Assembly (NCBI RefSeq): GCF_001426085.1
Contig: NZ_LMRR01000001.1
Coordinates: 63,539-127,538, forward strand
Direction of reading: 5' to 3'
Source: Rhodococcus sp. Leaf278
Lineage (GTDB): Bacteria; Actinomycetota; Actinomycetes; Mycobacteriales; Mycobacteriaceae
DNA: 64,000 nt
In this document: in pieces, positions 17,685 to 25,902 of the stretch
Layout of the letters: each line of letters opens with the position of its first letter
Numbering within the stretch: the stretch's first letter is position 1
The notes under the pieces: model-generated
The model's database searches: none
The model's input: only the letters and a program-made list of their open reading frames with translations
Told to the model about the DNA's origin: nothing
Translations under genes and position numbers: made by a program

Positions 17685-18772
17685 CGTGCGAGTTCCTTCT
17701 CTGGTTCTGCGCTCGATTCGGGGACCGATTCGGCTTCCTGCTTTCGCTTGCGCAGTGCGAAGAGTCCGGCGATGCCGGCGGGGAAGAATCCGACGACCAC
17801 CACGAACAGCAGCCCCTGCGCGTACGTCCAGCCGGACGGGAACTGCTCGGATAGCGTGGTCTGAGCCCACGCGACTCCGAGGGCACCGAGGACCGGGCCG
17901 AGAAGGGTGGTGCGGCCGCCGATGGCGACGCCGATGAGGAACGCGATGGACGGGACGATGCCGACGTCGTTGGGGGAGATGATGCCGACGATCGGAACGA
18001 ACAGTGCTCCGGCCAGACCGGCGAAGAAGGCCGCGGCGACGTACGCCACGATCTTGACGTTGGCCGGGTCGTAACCGAGGAAGCGCACGCGCTCCTCCTG
18101 ATCACGCACCGCCACCAGCAGCTCGCCGTAACGCGAGTACATCAGCTGGCGGGTGATGGCGACGACGGCGAGCAGCACGCCTGCGGCGATGAAGAAGAGC
18201 ATCTGCTTGTTCGCGGGGTCGTTGAGGTTGAACCCGAAGAACGTGCGGAACCTGTTGAGCCCGTTCGAACCCCCGGTACTCTGCTGTCCGATGAGCAGGA
18301 TGGCGAAGGCCGCGGCCAGGGCCTGACTGAGGATCGCGAAGTACGCGCCCTTGACCCGGCGCTTGAACACACCGAGTCCGAGAACCAGAGCCACCAGGGC
18401 AGGCACGAACAGGATGCCCAGGATCGTCGTGATGGGTGAGGTGAACGGCAGCCAGTACGAGGGCAATTCACGGATACCGGCGATGGACATGAAGTCCGGA
18501 ACGGCGTCACCACGAAGATCGGCGTCGGAGATCTTCAGGTGCATGGCCATGATGTAGGCACCGATCCCGAAGAACACGCCCTGGCCGAGGGTGAGCATTC
18601 CGCCTCGACCCCAGGCCAATCCGATTCCGACGGCCACGATCGCGTAGCAGATGAACTTGCCCAGCAAATTCAACCGGAAGTCGCTGAGGACGGCCGGAGC
18701 GACGGCGAACAGCAGGATCGCGGCGAGCGCGAATCCCAGTAGAGCGCCGCGCTTGGCGATGAACTCGCTCAT
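17681..18772 (-). CDS. urtC: Urea ABC transporter permease UrtC
   Basis: A 363-residue LivM-like permease with about nine or ten hydrophobic segments and a charged C-terminal tail. Conserved parts include GRGGMLTLGQGVFFGIGAY and RDQEERVRFLGYDP, the loop contacting the ATPase. It overlaps urtB by 4 bp. Forms the transmembrane channel with UrtB. Confidence 0.93.
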   Translation of the reverse strand: MSEFIAKRGALLGFALAAILLFAVAPAVLSDFRLNLLGKFICYAIVAVGIGLAWGRGGMLTLGQGVFFGIGAYIMAMHLKISDADLRGDAVPDFMSIAGIRELPSYWLPFTSPITTILGILFVPALVALVLGLGVFKRRVKGAYFAILSQALAAAFAILLIGQQSTGGSNGLNRFRTFFGFNLNDPANKQMLFFIAAGVLLAVVAITRQLMYSRYGELLVAVRDQEERVRFLGYDPANVKIVAYVAAAFFAGLAGALFVPIVGIISPNDVGIVPSIAFLIGVAIGGRTTLLGPVLGALGVAWAQTTLSEQFPSGWTYAQGLLFVVVVGFFPAGIAGLFALRKRKQEAESVPESSAEPEKELAR

Positions 18773-19653
18773 ACCAGGCTCCTAGTCTTGACGGCGAACA
18801 AGCCCTGCGGGCGGGCCTGCAGGAAGATCACGATGAGGACGAACACGATGACCTTGGCGATCGAGGCCGTGGTGCTGTACTCGATGAACGAGTTGAGGAT
18901 GCCGAGAGCGAAGGCGGCGATCACGGCACCCTTGATCTGGCCGAGTCCGCCGACGACGACCACGAGGAAGGCGTCGATCAGATAGCTCTGTCCCACAGTC
19001 GAACTGGTGGATCCGATCAGAGTCAGGGCCACGCCTGCGACGCCCGCCAGACCGGAGCCGAGGAAGAACGTCGAGATGTCGGTCCTGCGGCTCGAGATGC
19101 CCGAGGTCTCCGCCAGATCGCGATTCTGCACCACCGCGCGGATGCGTCGACCCATTGCGGTCTTCTTCAGCGCTATCGACAGTGCGACAACGGCGACGAC
19201 GGCGAGGACGAGAATGAAGATTCTGGTCTTGGGGACCACCGCACCGAGAATGTCGACGCCGCCGCTCAGCCATTCCGGGGAGACGACGTTGACCGCCGGA
19301 GCGCCGAAGATGTCGCGTGCGAGCTGCTGCAGGATGAGCCCGACGCCGAACGTCACGAGCAGGGTGTCGAGTGGGCGGTGGTACATGCGCTGGATCAGCG
19401 TCACCTCGAGCAGCACACCCATCGCGCCGCCGACGAGGAAGCCGACGATCAGCGAGATGAACAGTGAGGCACCGCCGGTCGAGACGATCTGCTGCACAAC
19501 GTAGGCCGTGTAGGAACCGGCCATGATGAACTCGCCGTGTGCCATGTTGATGACGCCCATCTGACCGAACGTCAGTGAGAGCCCGAGGGCGGCGAGCAAG
19601 AGAATGGATCCGATCGACAGGCCGGTGAACAACTGTCCGATCACGACGTCCAT
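18769..19653 (-). CDS. urtB: Urea ABC transporter permease UrtB
   Basis: A 294-residue LivH-like permease. The start is ATG 19653 (MDVVIGQLF), preceded on this strand by AAGGAG; an in-frame extension upstream runs through the palindromic repeat and is not expected to be translated. Contains FGQMGVINMAHGEFIM and TSGISSRRTDISTFF, typical of the subunit. It lacks the long periplasmic N-terminal domain found in proteobacterial UrtB. Confidence 0.93.
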   Translation of the reverse strand: MDVVIGQLFTGLSIGSILLLAALGLSLTFGQMGVINMAHGEFIMAGSYTAYVVQQIVSTGGASLFISLIVGFLVGGAMGVLLEVTLIQRMYHRPLDTLLVTFGVGLILQQLARDIFGAPAVNVVSPEWLSGGVDILGAVVPKTRIFILVLAVVAVVALSIALKKTAMGRRIRAVVQNRDLAETSGISSRRTDISTFFLGSGLAGVAGVALTLIGSTSSTVGQSYLIDAFLVVVVGGLGQIKGAVIAAFALGILNSFIEYSTTASIAKVIVFVLIVIFLQARPQGLFAVKTRSLV

Positions 19654-19671
19654 GGGGGAGCTCCTTCGGAG

Positions 19672-19717
19672 CTCGTGCGCGTTTTGCGTAGCCAGAGCTA
19701 CGCAAAACGCGCACGAG
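19672..19717. repeat. Palindromic repeat between urtA and urtB
   Basis: A perfect 21-bp stem, CTCGTGCGCGTTTTGCGTAGC at 19672-19692 with its complement at 19697-19717, CAGA loop and GGGG after the 3' arm. (Longest quoted run is split: CTCGTGCGCG then TTTTGCGTAGC.) It could act as a partial terminator or RNA stabiliser, since binding-protein genes are often expressed more than permease genes. The same element occurs inside the gene at 675-2744. Confidence 0.85.
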
Positions 19718-19724
19718 GGGATGG

Positions 19725-21002
19725 TCAGTTGAGGTCGGAGGCCCAGTCGTAGGTCTCGAGGAACGGGTCGGGTGCAATCGCTTCGGGGGACTCCCACACC
19801 GTGTAGATCAGTCCGTCGGCGCGGATCTCACCGATGCGGGCGGTCTTGGAGATGTGGTGGTTGTCGCCGTCGATGACGACCTCACCCTCGGGAGCGGCGA
19901 AGCTGACGCCATCGGCTGCGGCCTGAATGTCGGCCACCGCAAAGGAATCGGCCTTCTCGACGGTGTTCTTCCACAGGTAGACCGAGGTGTAGGCAGCCTC
20001 CATGGGATCCGAGGTGGGCTTGTCGGCACCGTACTTCGCCTTGTAGTCGGCGACGAACTTGGTGTTCTCCGGGGAGTCGACGGTCTGGTAGTAGTTCCAG
20101 GCTGTCAGCTGGCCCTCGATGTTCGCAGCTCCGATGCCCGCCACCTCCTCCTCGGCGATGGACACCGAGATGACCGGCATGTCAGCAGCTTTGAGGCCGG
20201 CGTTGGTGTATTCGCGGAAGAATGCGACGTTCGAGTCGCCGTTGAGGGTGTTGAACACCGCATCGGCATCGGCGGAGCGCACCTTGTTGACGATGGTCGA
20301 GAAGTCGGTCGAGCCGAGCGGGGTGTAGTCCTCGCCCTTGATCTCGATGCCGTTGGCCGCGGCGTAGGCCTTGATCTCGCGGTTGGCCGTCTGCGGGAAG
20401 ACGTAGTCGCTACCGACCAGGTAGAGCGACTTGACGCCCTGTTCCTTCAGGTAGTCCAGGGCCGGAATGATCTGCTGGTTGGTGGTGGCACCGGTGTAGA
20501 AGATGTTGTCCGACGCCTCGAGGCCCTCGTACTGCACGGGGTAGTAGAGCAAAGCGTCGTTGTCCTCGAACACGGGCAGCATCGCCTTGCGGCTCGACGA
20601 GGTCCAACCGCCGAAAACTGCTGCAACACAATCGCTGCTGATGAGCTTCTCTGCCTTCTCGGCGAACACGGTGGGCTCGGACGCGCCATCCTCGGCGACG
20701 ACCTCGATCTGCTTGCCGTTGACGCCGCCCGCTGCGTTGATCTGTTCGACGGCCAGTGCGATCGAATCACGCACTGTCACTTCGCTGATCGCCATGGTGC
20801 CGGACAGGGAATTGAGCGAGCCCACCTTGATGGTGTCACCAGAGGTGTCCACGCACGAGGTTGTGGCACCGCCGCCGCCCTCGGCGGAGGTGGTGTCGCC
20901 GGCCTTGCTGCCGCAGGCGGTGGCGACCAGGCTCAATGCAGCCAGAGCTGCGGGAACGACCATGACGCGCTTGACGGACATGCGCTTCGAGACAGCAGGC
21001 AT
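19725..21002 (-). CDS. urtA: Urea ABC transporter substrate-binding lipoprotein UrtA
   Basis: A 425-residue type I periplasmic binding protein with a lipoprotein signal (lipobox VATACG). Typical UrtA/FmdD sequence includes KVGSLNSLSGTMAISE, FGGWTSSSRKAMLPVFE and LLYYPVQYEGLE. It binds urea outside the membrane and delivers it to UrtBC. The start is ATG 21002 with GAAAGG upstream; the next ATG (MSVKRV) is also possible. First gene of the operon; a GlnR-like pattern lies about 80-110 bp upstream. Confidence 0.95.
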   Translation of the reverse strand: MPAVSKRMSVKRVMVVPAALAALSLVATACGSKAGDTTSAEGGGGATTSCVDTSGDTIKVGSLNSLSGTMAISEVTVRDSIALAVEQINAAGGVNGKQIEVVAEDGASEPTVFAEKAEKLISSDCVAAVFGGWTSSSRKAMLPVFEDNDALLYYPVQYEGLEASDNIFYTGATTNQQIIPALDYLKEQGVKSLYLVGSDYVFPQTANREIKAYAAANGIEIKGEDYTPLGSTDFSTIVNKVRSADADAVFNTLNGDSNVAFFREYTNAGLKAADMPVISVSIAEEEVAGIGAANIEGQLTAWNYYQTVDSPENTKFVADYKAKYGADKPTSDPMEAAYTSVYLWKNTVEKADSFAVADIQAAADGVSFAAPEGEVVIDGDNHHISKTARIGEIRADGLIYTVWESPEAIAPDPFLETYDWASDLN

Positions 21003-21079
21003 CTACGGCCCTTTCGGAGTTTGTATACAGAGGTGTATTCGCGATTGCGAACAGTAAAGGGAAGTTATTGCGACGGTAT

Positions 21080-21112
21080 GTTCCGCGGTGACGAGTCTGT
21101 TTCCCGCGTTAC
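21080..21112 (-). promoter_or_regulatory. GlnR-like direct repeats upstream of urtA
   Basis: Read on the minus strand: GTAAC-N4-GAAAC, then N6, then GTCAC-N4-GAACA. The half-sites resemble GlnR boxes (GTnAC and GAAAC), but the inner spacers are 4 rather than the usual 6 bp. Nitrogen control of a urea transporter is expected from other actinobacteria; this site is only a candidate. Confidence 0.35.
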
Positions 21113-21133
21113 GTCGACGTAAAAGCAGGCCAA

Positions 21134-21180
21134 TGACAATCACCCTTGACATTTTATGACAAGCAGAGTTGACTTTTGCC
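21134..21180 (+). promoter_or_regulatory. Duplicated TTGAC-rich regulatory region, copy 1
   Basis: Contains TTGACATTTT, TGACAAG and TTGACTTTTG in the same order and spacing as 25130-25176, about 36 of 47 positions identical. In the other copy it stands directly before an XRE regulator gene; here it is followed after about 30 bp by the paralogous membrane-protein gene with no regulator. Confidence 0.75.
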
Positions 21181-21209
21181 TAGTCCATAGCCCAAGAGAA
21201 AGGTCGATC

Positions 21210-21731
21210 ATGAGTGCATTCGTCACAGCATCCCGATTCATCGGCGACCTCGACGACGAGTTCTACGCCGACGAGCTCCAACGCGACATCTGGAACGAGG
21301 CCTCTGCCGTCGGATTTCAGTCCTTGCTGTGGATCGGACTGATCAGTGGCGCGGTGCTGCCGTTCGCGGCGGGTGTCACCGGGGCGTGGATTGCGCTCGG
21401 GCTGTTCCTCGTGCTGATGTCCGTGTCCCTGGTGGTATCGGGATACGCCAGGGTGCGAGGGGTCGACATGTACGCCGCGCAGAAACTTCGACGCTCGCGG
21501 ATAGCGTTCGCCGGACTGCTCTTCTTTCTCGCCGGTGCAGGAGCGGCTCTTCGCCTCCTGGCTCACTACGGCGGCGGCAACCTTCAGTTCTTGTGGATCG
21601 GGGCTGCGATCGGTGCGCCGGTGGGGCTCGCCGCTGGAGTGGTGGGTATCAAGAATCGGCGGCGTCAGGTGCGCGAGACCGAGCTTGCCGCCGACAGAGC
21701 CGAACTGCTCGGGTTCGACCCAAGCAAATGA
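21210..21731 (+). CDS. Hypothetical membrane protein, paralogue of the protein at 25388
   Basis: A 173-residue protein with four hydrophobic segments. Its N-terminus, RFIGDLDDEFYADE, and the next 15 residues closely match the protein at 25388-25870 (RIIGDLDDEFYDDE), which fixes the start at ATG 21210, with AGAAAGG upstream. Small proteins of this shape often follow short XRE regulators. Here the regulator is missing although its upstream region persists. Function unknown. Confidence 0.75.
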   Translation: MSAFVTASRFIGDLDDEFYADELQRDIWNEASAVGFQSLLWIGLISGAVLPFAAGVTGAWIALGLFLVLMSVSLVVSGYARVRGVDMYAAQKLRRSRIAFAGLLFFLAGAGAALRLLAHYGGGNLQFLWIGAAIGAPVGLAAGVVGIKNRRRQVRETELAADRAELLGFDPSK

Positions 21732-21956
21732 CCGGCATCATGTGGATTGTCCCAGACCTGGGGTGACACGTCGCAAAGATACGTAAAGGTCTCGGTTTCG
21801 ATCAGTCCGTTCGCAGATCTGCCGTCCGGGAGGTATGTTCTGTCCGATGACATCACGTTTGTCCGGTGTCAGCGGCTGTTGCAGGGCTGGTCGGGCGCGG
21901 GTTCGTAACGTGGTCGAGCGTGCGCCCGATGATAAGAGAGGCTCGGTTCGAGGCCG

Positions 21957-22391
21957 ATGACGATGTGCACTACCAATCCGCCCTTCGTCGCGCCACGAAG
22001 TACCAACGAGACCACGTCGGACGTTCACCTCACGGTGGAGCACGCTAACAGGGAAGTCGAGGCCGTGCGCAGAGACAAGAGCTACCTCAGACTCGTTGGA
22101 TCGAGCACGCCGCAGCCCACCATCGAGGTTCACGGCGGACCCAAGACCATCACCGTTCACGTCGACAACGTCCTGCCGGGACAGATGTGCGAGATTCTGC
22201 ACAACGGCATGCTGTCGTTGAGCCACCGCGTCACCGTCGGTGAGAACATCTCGAGCATCGACATCGTCACATTCGCCCTCAAGCCGGGCGAGTACAACGT
22301 GTCACTGCGTCTCGATGGACGCTTGGACTGCGTGACCGAGGCGCAGCCCGCCGTCGTCGGCGAGCAGTTGGAAGTTCGACGCAGCTCGTAA
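21957..22391 (+). CDS. Hypothetical protein
   Basis: A 144-residue protein without recognised domain. From about residue 55 (TIEVHGGPKTITVHVDN) it looks beta-rich; there is no signal peptide or membrane segment. Codon use is typical of the window, with G/C in most third positions, supporting a real gene. It converges on the agmatine deiminase gene with 9 bp between stops. The 225 bp upstream (21732-21956) show no other gene. Confidence 0.5.
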   Translation: MTMCTTNPPFVAPRSTNETTSDVHLTVEHANREVEAVRRDKSYLRLVGSSTPQPTIEVHGGPKTITVHVDNVLPGQMCEILHNGMLSLSHRVTVGENISSIDIVTFALKPGEYNVSLRLDGRLDCVTEAQPAVVGEQLEVRRSS

Positions 22392-22400
22392 GCCCGGCTG

Positions 22401-23447
22401 TCAGCCGAGGTCGCGCACCGATGGCTGGTGCTGGGTGATGCAGTGGATGCCACCGCCTCTCTCGAACAGCGGCCGCGCGTCCACGCTCACCACCTTTCTC
22501 CCTGGATAGGCGTCGCGCAGGATCGCCACCGCCTCGCTGTCGGCCGGATCGTCGTAGCTGCAGGCAATCACGCCGCCGTTGACGACGAGATGATTGATGT
22601 AGCTGTAGTCGACGAATCCGTCCGAATCCCGCAACGTCTGCGGAGCCGGCACCTCGACGATGTTCCAGTCTTCGCCCGAGCCACTGTGTGTGGCGCGCAA
22701 GGTATCGATGATCAGTGCGCTGACCGCGTGATCAGGGTGAGCCTGGTCTCGTTGACTGTGCACCAGAACCGTTCCCGGTGACGGAATGGCTGCAACGATG
22801 TCGACGTGGCCGCGAGTGCCGAACCGCATGGAATCACGCGTCAGCCCGCGTGGCAGCCAGATGACGTGCTGCGCACCGATGGTCCGCGCCAGCTCGGCCT
22901 CGATATGTGCTTTCGTCAGGCTCGGATTACGACCGGGATCGAGTTGCACGGTTTCGGTGACCAGAACCGTGCCTGCGCCGTCGACCGCAATGCCGCCGCC
23001 CTCGTTGACCATGGGAGAGGTAATCCGCTGCACCGCAGCCTGATCGGCGACGAACTCGCCGATGCGGCAATCCTTGTCCCACTGCGCCCAGTCCTGTGCG
23101 CCCCAGCCGTTGAAGATCCAGTCGACGGCAGCAACCGAACCGTCATCCAAATGAACGAATGTCGGGCCGATGTCGCGCATCCACGCATCGTTCAGCGGTG
23201 CCTCGACGATGTCGATATCGCGAGAAAGGTAGGTCGCGGCCACCGCACGCTCGGCCGGATCGACGACAACGGTCACCGGCTCGAACTCCGCTACCGCGTG
23301 CGCGACGGCCGCCCAGGTGGAGCGGGCCTCGTGCTTGGCCGCCGGGTCGTCGCCGAGGGAGTAGCCCTCGCACGGGAACGCCATCCAGACCTTGTCCTGC
23401 GGTGCCGTCTCGGACGGCATGATGTATTGCGTTGCTGCCGTAGTCAT
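22401..23447 (-). CDS. aguA: Agmatine deiminase family protein
   Basis: A 348-residue member of the peptidylarginine-deiminase-like family that hydrolyses agmatine to N-carbamoylputrescine and ammonia. Visible: NDAWMRDIGPTF (substrate Asp), TRGHVDIVA with the catalytic His-x-Asp, and the nucleophile Cys336 in GGGIHCITQHQP. It overlaps the preceding nitrilase-family gene by 4 bp, so the two steps to putrescine are translationally coupled. Expressed divergently from a TetR gene. Family clear; agmatine as substrate follows from the partner gene. Confidence 0.92.
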   Translation of the reverse strand: MTTAATQYIMPSETAPQDKVWMAFPCEGYSLGDDPAAKHEARSTWAAVAHAVAEFEPVTVVVDPAERAVAATYLSRDIDIVEAPLNDAWMRDIGPTFVHLDDGSVAAVDWIFNGWGAQDWAQWDKDCRIGEFVADQAAVQRITSPMVNEGGGIAVDGAGTVLVTETVQLDPGRNPSLTKAHIEAELARTIGAQHVIWLPRGLTRDSMRFGTRGHVDIVAAIPSPGTVLVHSQRDQAHPDHAVSALIIDTLRATHSGSGEDWNIVEVPAPQTLRDSDGFVDYSYINHLVVNGGVIACSYDDPADSEAVAILRDAYPGRKVVSVDARPLFERGGGIHCITQHQPSVRDLG

Positions 23448-24430
23448 TTGATCACCGGCGTCGCAGCGTGTCCGTCGCCGTAGGGGGCGTCCGAGCGTAC
23501 CGGCTCGGTCAGGCGCGAGTAGGTGTCCGGTCTACGAGTGAGCAGAAACGGGAAGAGCTCCAACCATTCTCGCCGCTGATCGAGATCGAGATCTGCGACG
23601 AGCACAGCTGGTTCGTCGCGCGGTGCCTGAACCAGGATGCGGCCGTAAGGATCCGAGATGAACGACGACCCGTAGAACGTGATCTCGCCCTCGTCGCCGC
23701 ACCGGTTGGGCACCACCATGAACAGGCCGTTGGAAATTCCGTGTCCAACGATCACGTGCTGCCACAGCGGCTGGGTGTCGAATGCCGGGAACGACGGCTC
23801 GGACCCGATGGCCGTCGGATACGCGAGTATCTCTGCGCCACCGAGTGCATAGCTACGCGCGACCTCGGGAAACCACTCGTCCCAGCAGGTGGGTAGACCC
23901 ACTCGGGCACCGCCGAGTTGCTCCGGTGAATAGACGGGGTACGGGTCCTCGGCCGGGCCGGGGCGGAAGTAGGTGTCCTCGTAATAGCCGGCCGAGATGG
24001 GGATGTGCAGCTTGCGGGTTCTGGCCAGCAGTTCGCCGGAGGCGGAGACCATGATGGAGGTGTTGAAGCCCAATCCGTCTGCCGCCTCGGACTTCTCGTA
24101 CAGCGAGGCATGGACCACGATGCCGTTGGCGGCGGCGGCCTCGGCGGCCAGGCCGAAGGTGGGCCCGGTCAGCAGATCCTCGGCCGCGCTGCCGGGATCT
24201 GCGCCTGCGGGGGTGTCGGCCGGGTAGCGCAGCAGAGTGATCTCGGGCAGGAAGACGACCTGTGCCCCGAGGCCGGCGGCTGTGGAAATAGCCTCTAGCA
24301 GTTCTCTTTTCGATGCTGCGGGGTCCGGATTCCAGCGATGTTGCACCAGGCCGACCCGCAGTGGCGGCCGATCGGTCGGGGTGGTCCGAATCGGTGCCTC
24401 GGGAGGCGTGAGATTGGTGATGGTCAGCAT
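23444..24430 (-). CDS. aguB: Nitrilase-family hydrolase, probable N-carbamoylputrescine amidase
   Basis: A 328-residue carbon-nitrogen hydrolase with the full triad: Glu63 in LPEITLL, Lys140 in TRKLHIP, Cys182 in PTCWDEWFPEV. The EDTYFRPGP segment before the Cys is typical of N-carbamoylputrescine amidases. It converts N-carbamoylputrescine to putrescine, CO2 and ammonia in the cytosol. It precedes and overlaps aguA. A 17-bp palindrome between it and the TetR gene is a likely operator. Confidence 0.88.
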   Translation of the reverse strand: MLTITNLTPPEAPIRTTPTDRPPLRVGLVQHRWNPDPAASKRELLEAISTAAGLGAQVVFLPEITLLRYPADTPAGADPGSAAEDLLTGPTFGLAAEAAAANGIVVHASLYEKSEAADGLGFNTSIMVSASGELLARTRKLHIPISAGYYEDTYFRPGPAEDPYPVYSPEQLGGARVGLPTCWDEWFPEVARSYALGGAEILAYPTAIGSEPSFPAFDTQPLWQHVIVGHGISNGLFMVVPNRCGDEGEITFYGSSFISDPYGRILVQAPRDEPAVLVADLDLDQRREWLELFPFLLTRRPDTYSRLTEPVRSDAPYGDGHAATPVIK

Positions 24431-24446
24431 GCCGGTCTCCTGTTAA

Positions 24447-24463
24447 AACGAATGTGATTCGTT
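24447..24463. promoter_or_regulatory. TetR operator candidate between aguB and tetR
   Basis: AACGAAT-GTG-ATTCGTT, perfect 7-bp arms, 17 bp upstream of aguB and 50 bp upstream of the divergent TetR gene. Position and symmetry fit an autoregulatory TetR site controlling agmatine catabolism. Confidence 0.6.
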
Positions 24464-24512
24464 AAGTATCGTTGATGTCTGCCTCGAACGCAACGGATAC
24501 GGGAGAATTGCT

Positions 24513-25109
24513 GTGGGAAGACCGTCGGCACCGCTTCTCGACGTCGATCGCATCACGACGGCAGCCCTGGCTCTCGTCGAGGAGTCGGGCGGATTCACCA
24601 TGCCTCAGCTGGCCAAGAAGCTGAAAGTCAGCCCGTCCTCGCTCTACAACCACGTGTCCGGACGCGACGAGATCATCGAGTTGCTGCGGGGTCGCGCGAT
24701 GTCCGAGGTAGAGATGCCGGAGGCTGGTATGCCGTGGCGCGAGGCGCTCGCCTGGATCGCGCGCGGGTATCGAAACAGTTACGGGCGCTACCCACGACTG
24801 ATTCCCTTGCTGACGGCTCAGGCCGTGAACAGCAGCGCTGCGTTCGGGATGTACAACACGTTGGCGCGGGTGCTGGCAGAAGCCGGCTTCGAGCCTGCCG
24901 ACGTGCTCCGCATCATCACCGTGCTCGACAGTTACGTGCTCGGTTCGGCCCTGGATCTGGCGGCTCCCGAGGCGCCGTGGCGCAGCGGCCGCGACGTGGA
25001 ACCGGAACTGAAAGCTGCGCTGGACGCCGCGGGAGATCTGCGCGAGCGATCCGAGGATGCCTTCGAGTTCGGGCTGCAGGCGCTCCTGAGGGGGCTCGAT
25101 CCGCGGTAG
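24513..25109 (+). CDS. TetR family transcriptional regulator, divergent from aguBA
   Basis: A 198-residue regulator starting at GTG 24513 with GGGAGAAT upstream. HTH in residues about 10-55 (FTMPQLAKKLKVSPSSLYNHV), where VSPSSLYNHV is the recognition helix; the C-terminal domain resembles TetR/WHG-type ligand domains. It probably represses the divergent agmatine genes via the palindrome at 24447-24463. The effector, perhaps agmatine or a carbamoyl derivative, is not known. Confidence 0.88.
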   Translation: MGRPSAPLLDVDRITTAALALVEESGGFTMPQLAKKLKVSPSSLYNHVSGRDEIIELLRGRAMSEVEMPEAGMPWREALAWIARGYRNSYGRYPRLIPLLTAQAVNSSAAFGMYNTLARVLAEAGFEPADVLRIITVLDSYVLGSALDLAAPEAPWRSGRDVEPELKAALDAAGDLRERSEDAFEFGLQALLRGLDPR

Positions 25110-25129
25110 CGACGCCGCGCCATTGCTTG

Positions 25130-25176
25130 TGACAAGAAGGCTTGACATTTTCTGACAAGTCAGCTTGACTTTTGTT
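25130..25176 (+). promoter_or_regulatory. Duplicated TTGAC-rich regulatory region, copy 2
   Basis: Ends immediately before the XRE start codon, so any transcript would be leaderless or nearly so. Contains TTGACATTTT, TGACAAG and TTGACTTTTG, the last two TTGAC motifs 23 bp apart. Probably an operator/promoter bound by the short XRE protein it precedes. Matches 21134-21180. Confidence 0.7.
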
Positions 25177-25386
25177 ATGAACAACGCGCTGAGGACCAAC
25201 GCGGTGCGTGAACACCGGAAAGCGGCGCGGCTGACCCAGGCGGAGCTCGGAAAGGCCTGCGGAGTGTCCAGGCAGAGCATCGTCTCCGTCGAAGGCGGCG
25301 ACTACGCACCGAGCGTCTACCTGGCACTGAAGCTGGCCGCGGCGTTGGACACCACTGTCGAGACATTGTTCGGAAACGAGGAGTGA
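25177..25386 (+). CDS. Short XRE-family (Cro/C1) transcriptional regulator
   Basis: 69 residues, nearly all helix-turn-helix: LTQAELGKACGVSRQSIVSV at about 22-41. No Shine-Dalgarno precedes ATG 25177, which suggests a leaderless start. Such single-domain regulators pair with small membrane proteins; the downstream gene begins 1 bp after the stop and encodes one. Probably autoregulatory through the TTGAC repeats upstream. Role unknown. Confidence 0.85.
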   Translation: MNNALRTNAVREHRKAARLTQAELGKACGVSRQSIVSVEGGDYAPSVYLALKLAAALDTTVETLFGNEE

Positions 25387-25387
25387 C

Positions 25388-25870
25388 ATGAGTGCATTCA
25401 TCAAGACCATGCGAATCATCGGCGATCTGGACGACGAGTTCTACGACGACGAACGCCAGCGGGACGTGTGGAACGAGGCCTCCGCCATCGGTTTTCAGCT
25501 GTTCCTCTGGGCTGCGCTCATCGGCGGTGCAATTCTGCCCTGGGCGGCGAACACGACCGGAGCGTGGATAGCGCTGGGCATTCTCGTCGTCTTCACGCTC
25601 ATCAGCTGTGCAACGATCGGCTATTCGGCGGTCCGCGGAGTGAACATCTACACCGCAGCAAAGGCCGGGCGGCTCCGAGGGATCATCGTCGGTGTGATCG
25701 CAGCAGCCGGCTACGTCGGAGTCCTCGTCAGGCTGCAGCCTGATGTCTACTCGCAGGTGAGCTCGTGGGCAGGCGCTGTCGTGGGCGCCGTGATCGGGGG
25801 CGGCGTTGTTGCACTGATCATCCGGCAGATGCGCAAGCGCGACGCGCGCTTCGAGGCGGAGGAGATCTGA
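25388..25870 (+). CDS. Hypothetical membrane protein, partner of XRE regulator
   Basis: 160 residues with four hydrophobic segments (about 32-50, 57-78, 92-112, 120-140) and an acidic N-terminus, GDLDDEFYDDE. The start is ATG 25388, one base after the regulator's stop, with GAGGAG in the end of that gene acting as ribosome site. Paralogue at 21210. No recognised function. Confidence 0.78.
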   Translation: MSAFIKTMRIIGDLDDEFYDDERQRDVWNEASAIGFQLFLWAALIGGAILPWAANTTGAWIALGILVVFTLISCATIGYSAVRGVNIYTAAKAGRLRGIIVGVIAAAGYVGVLVRLQPDVYSQVSSWAGAVVGAVIGGGVVALIIRQMRKRDARFEAEEI

Positions 25871-25902
25871 GAGGCGCGGCAGCTCTGAACAATGGCTCCG
25901 AG

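Noticed and set aside
18769..19797. Longer UrtB beginning at 19797
   Set aside because: The extra 48 codons read through the palindromic repeat and the urtA 3' end; ATG 19653 has AAGGAG and the conserved N-terminus.
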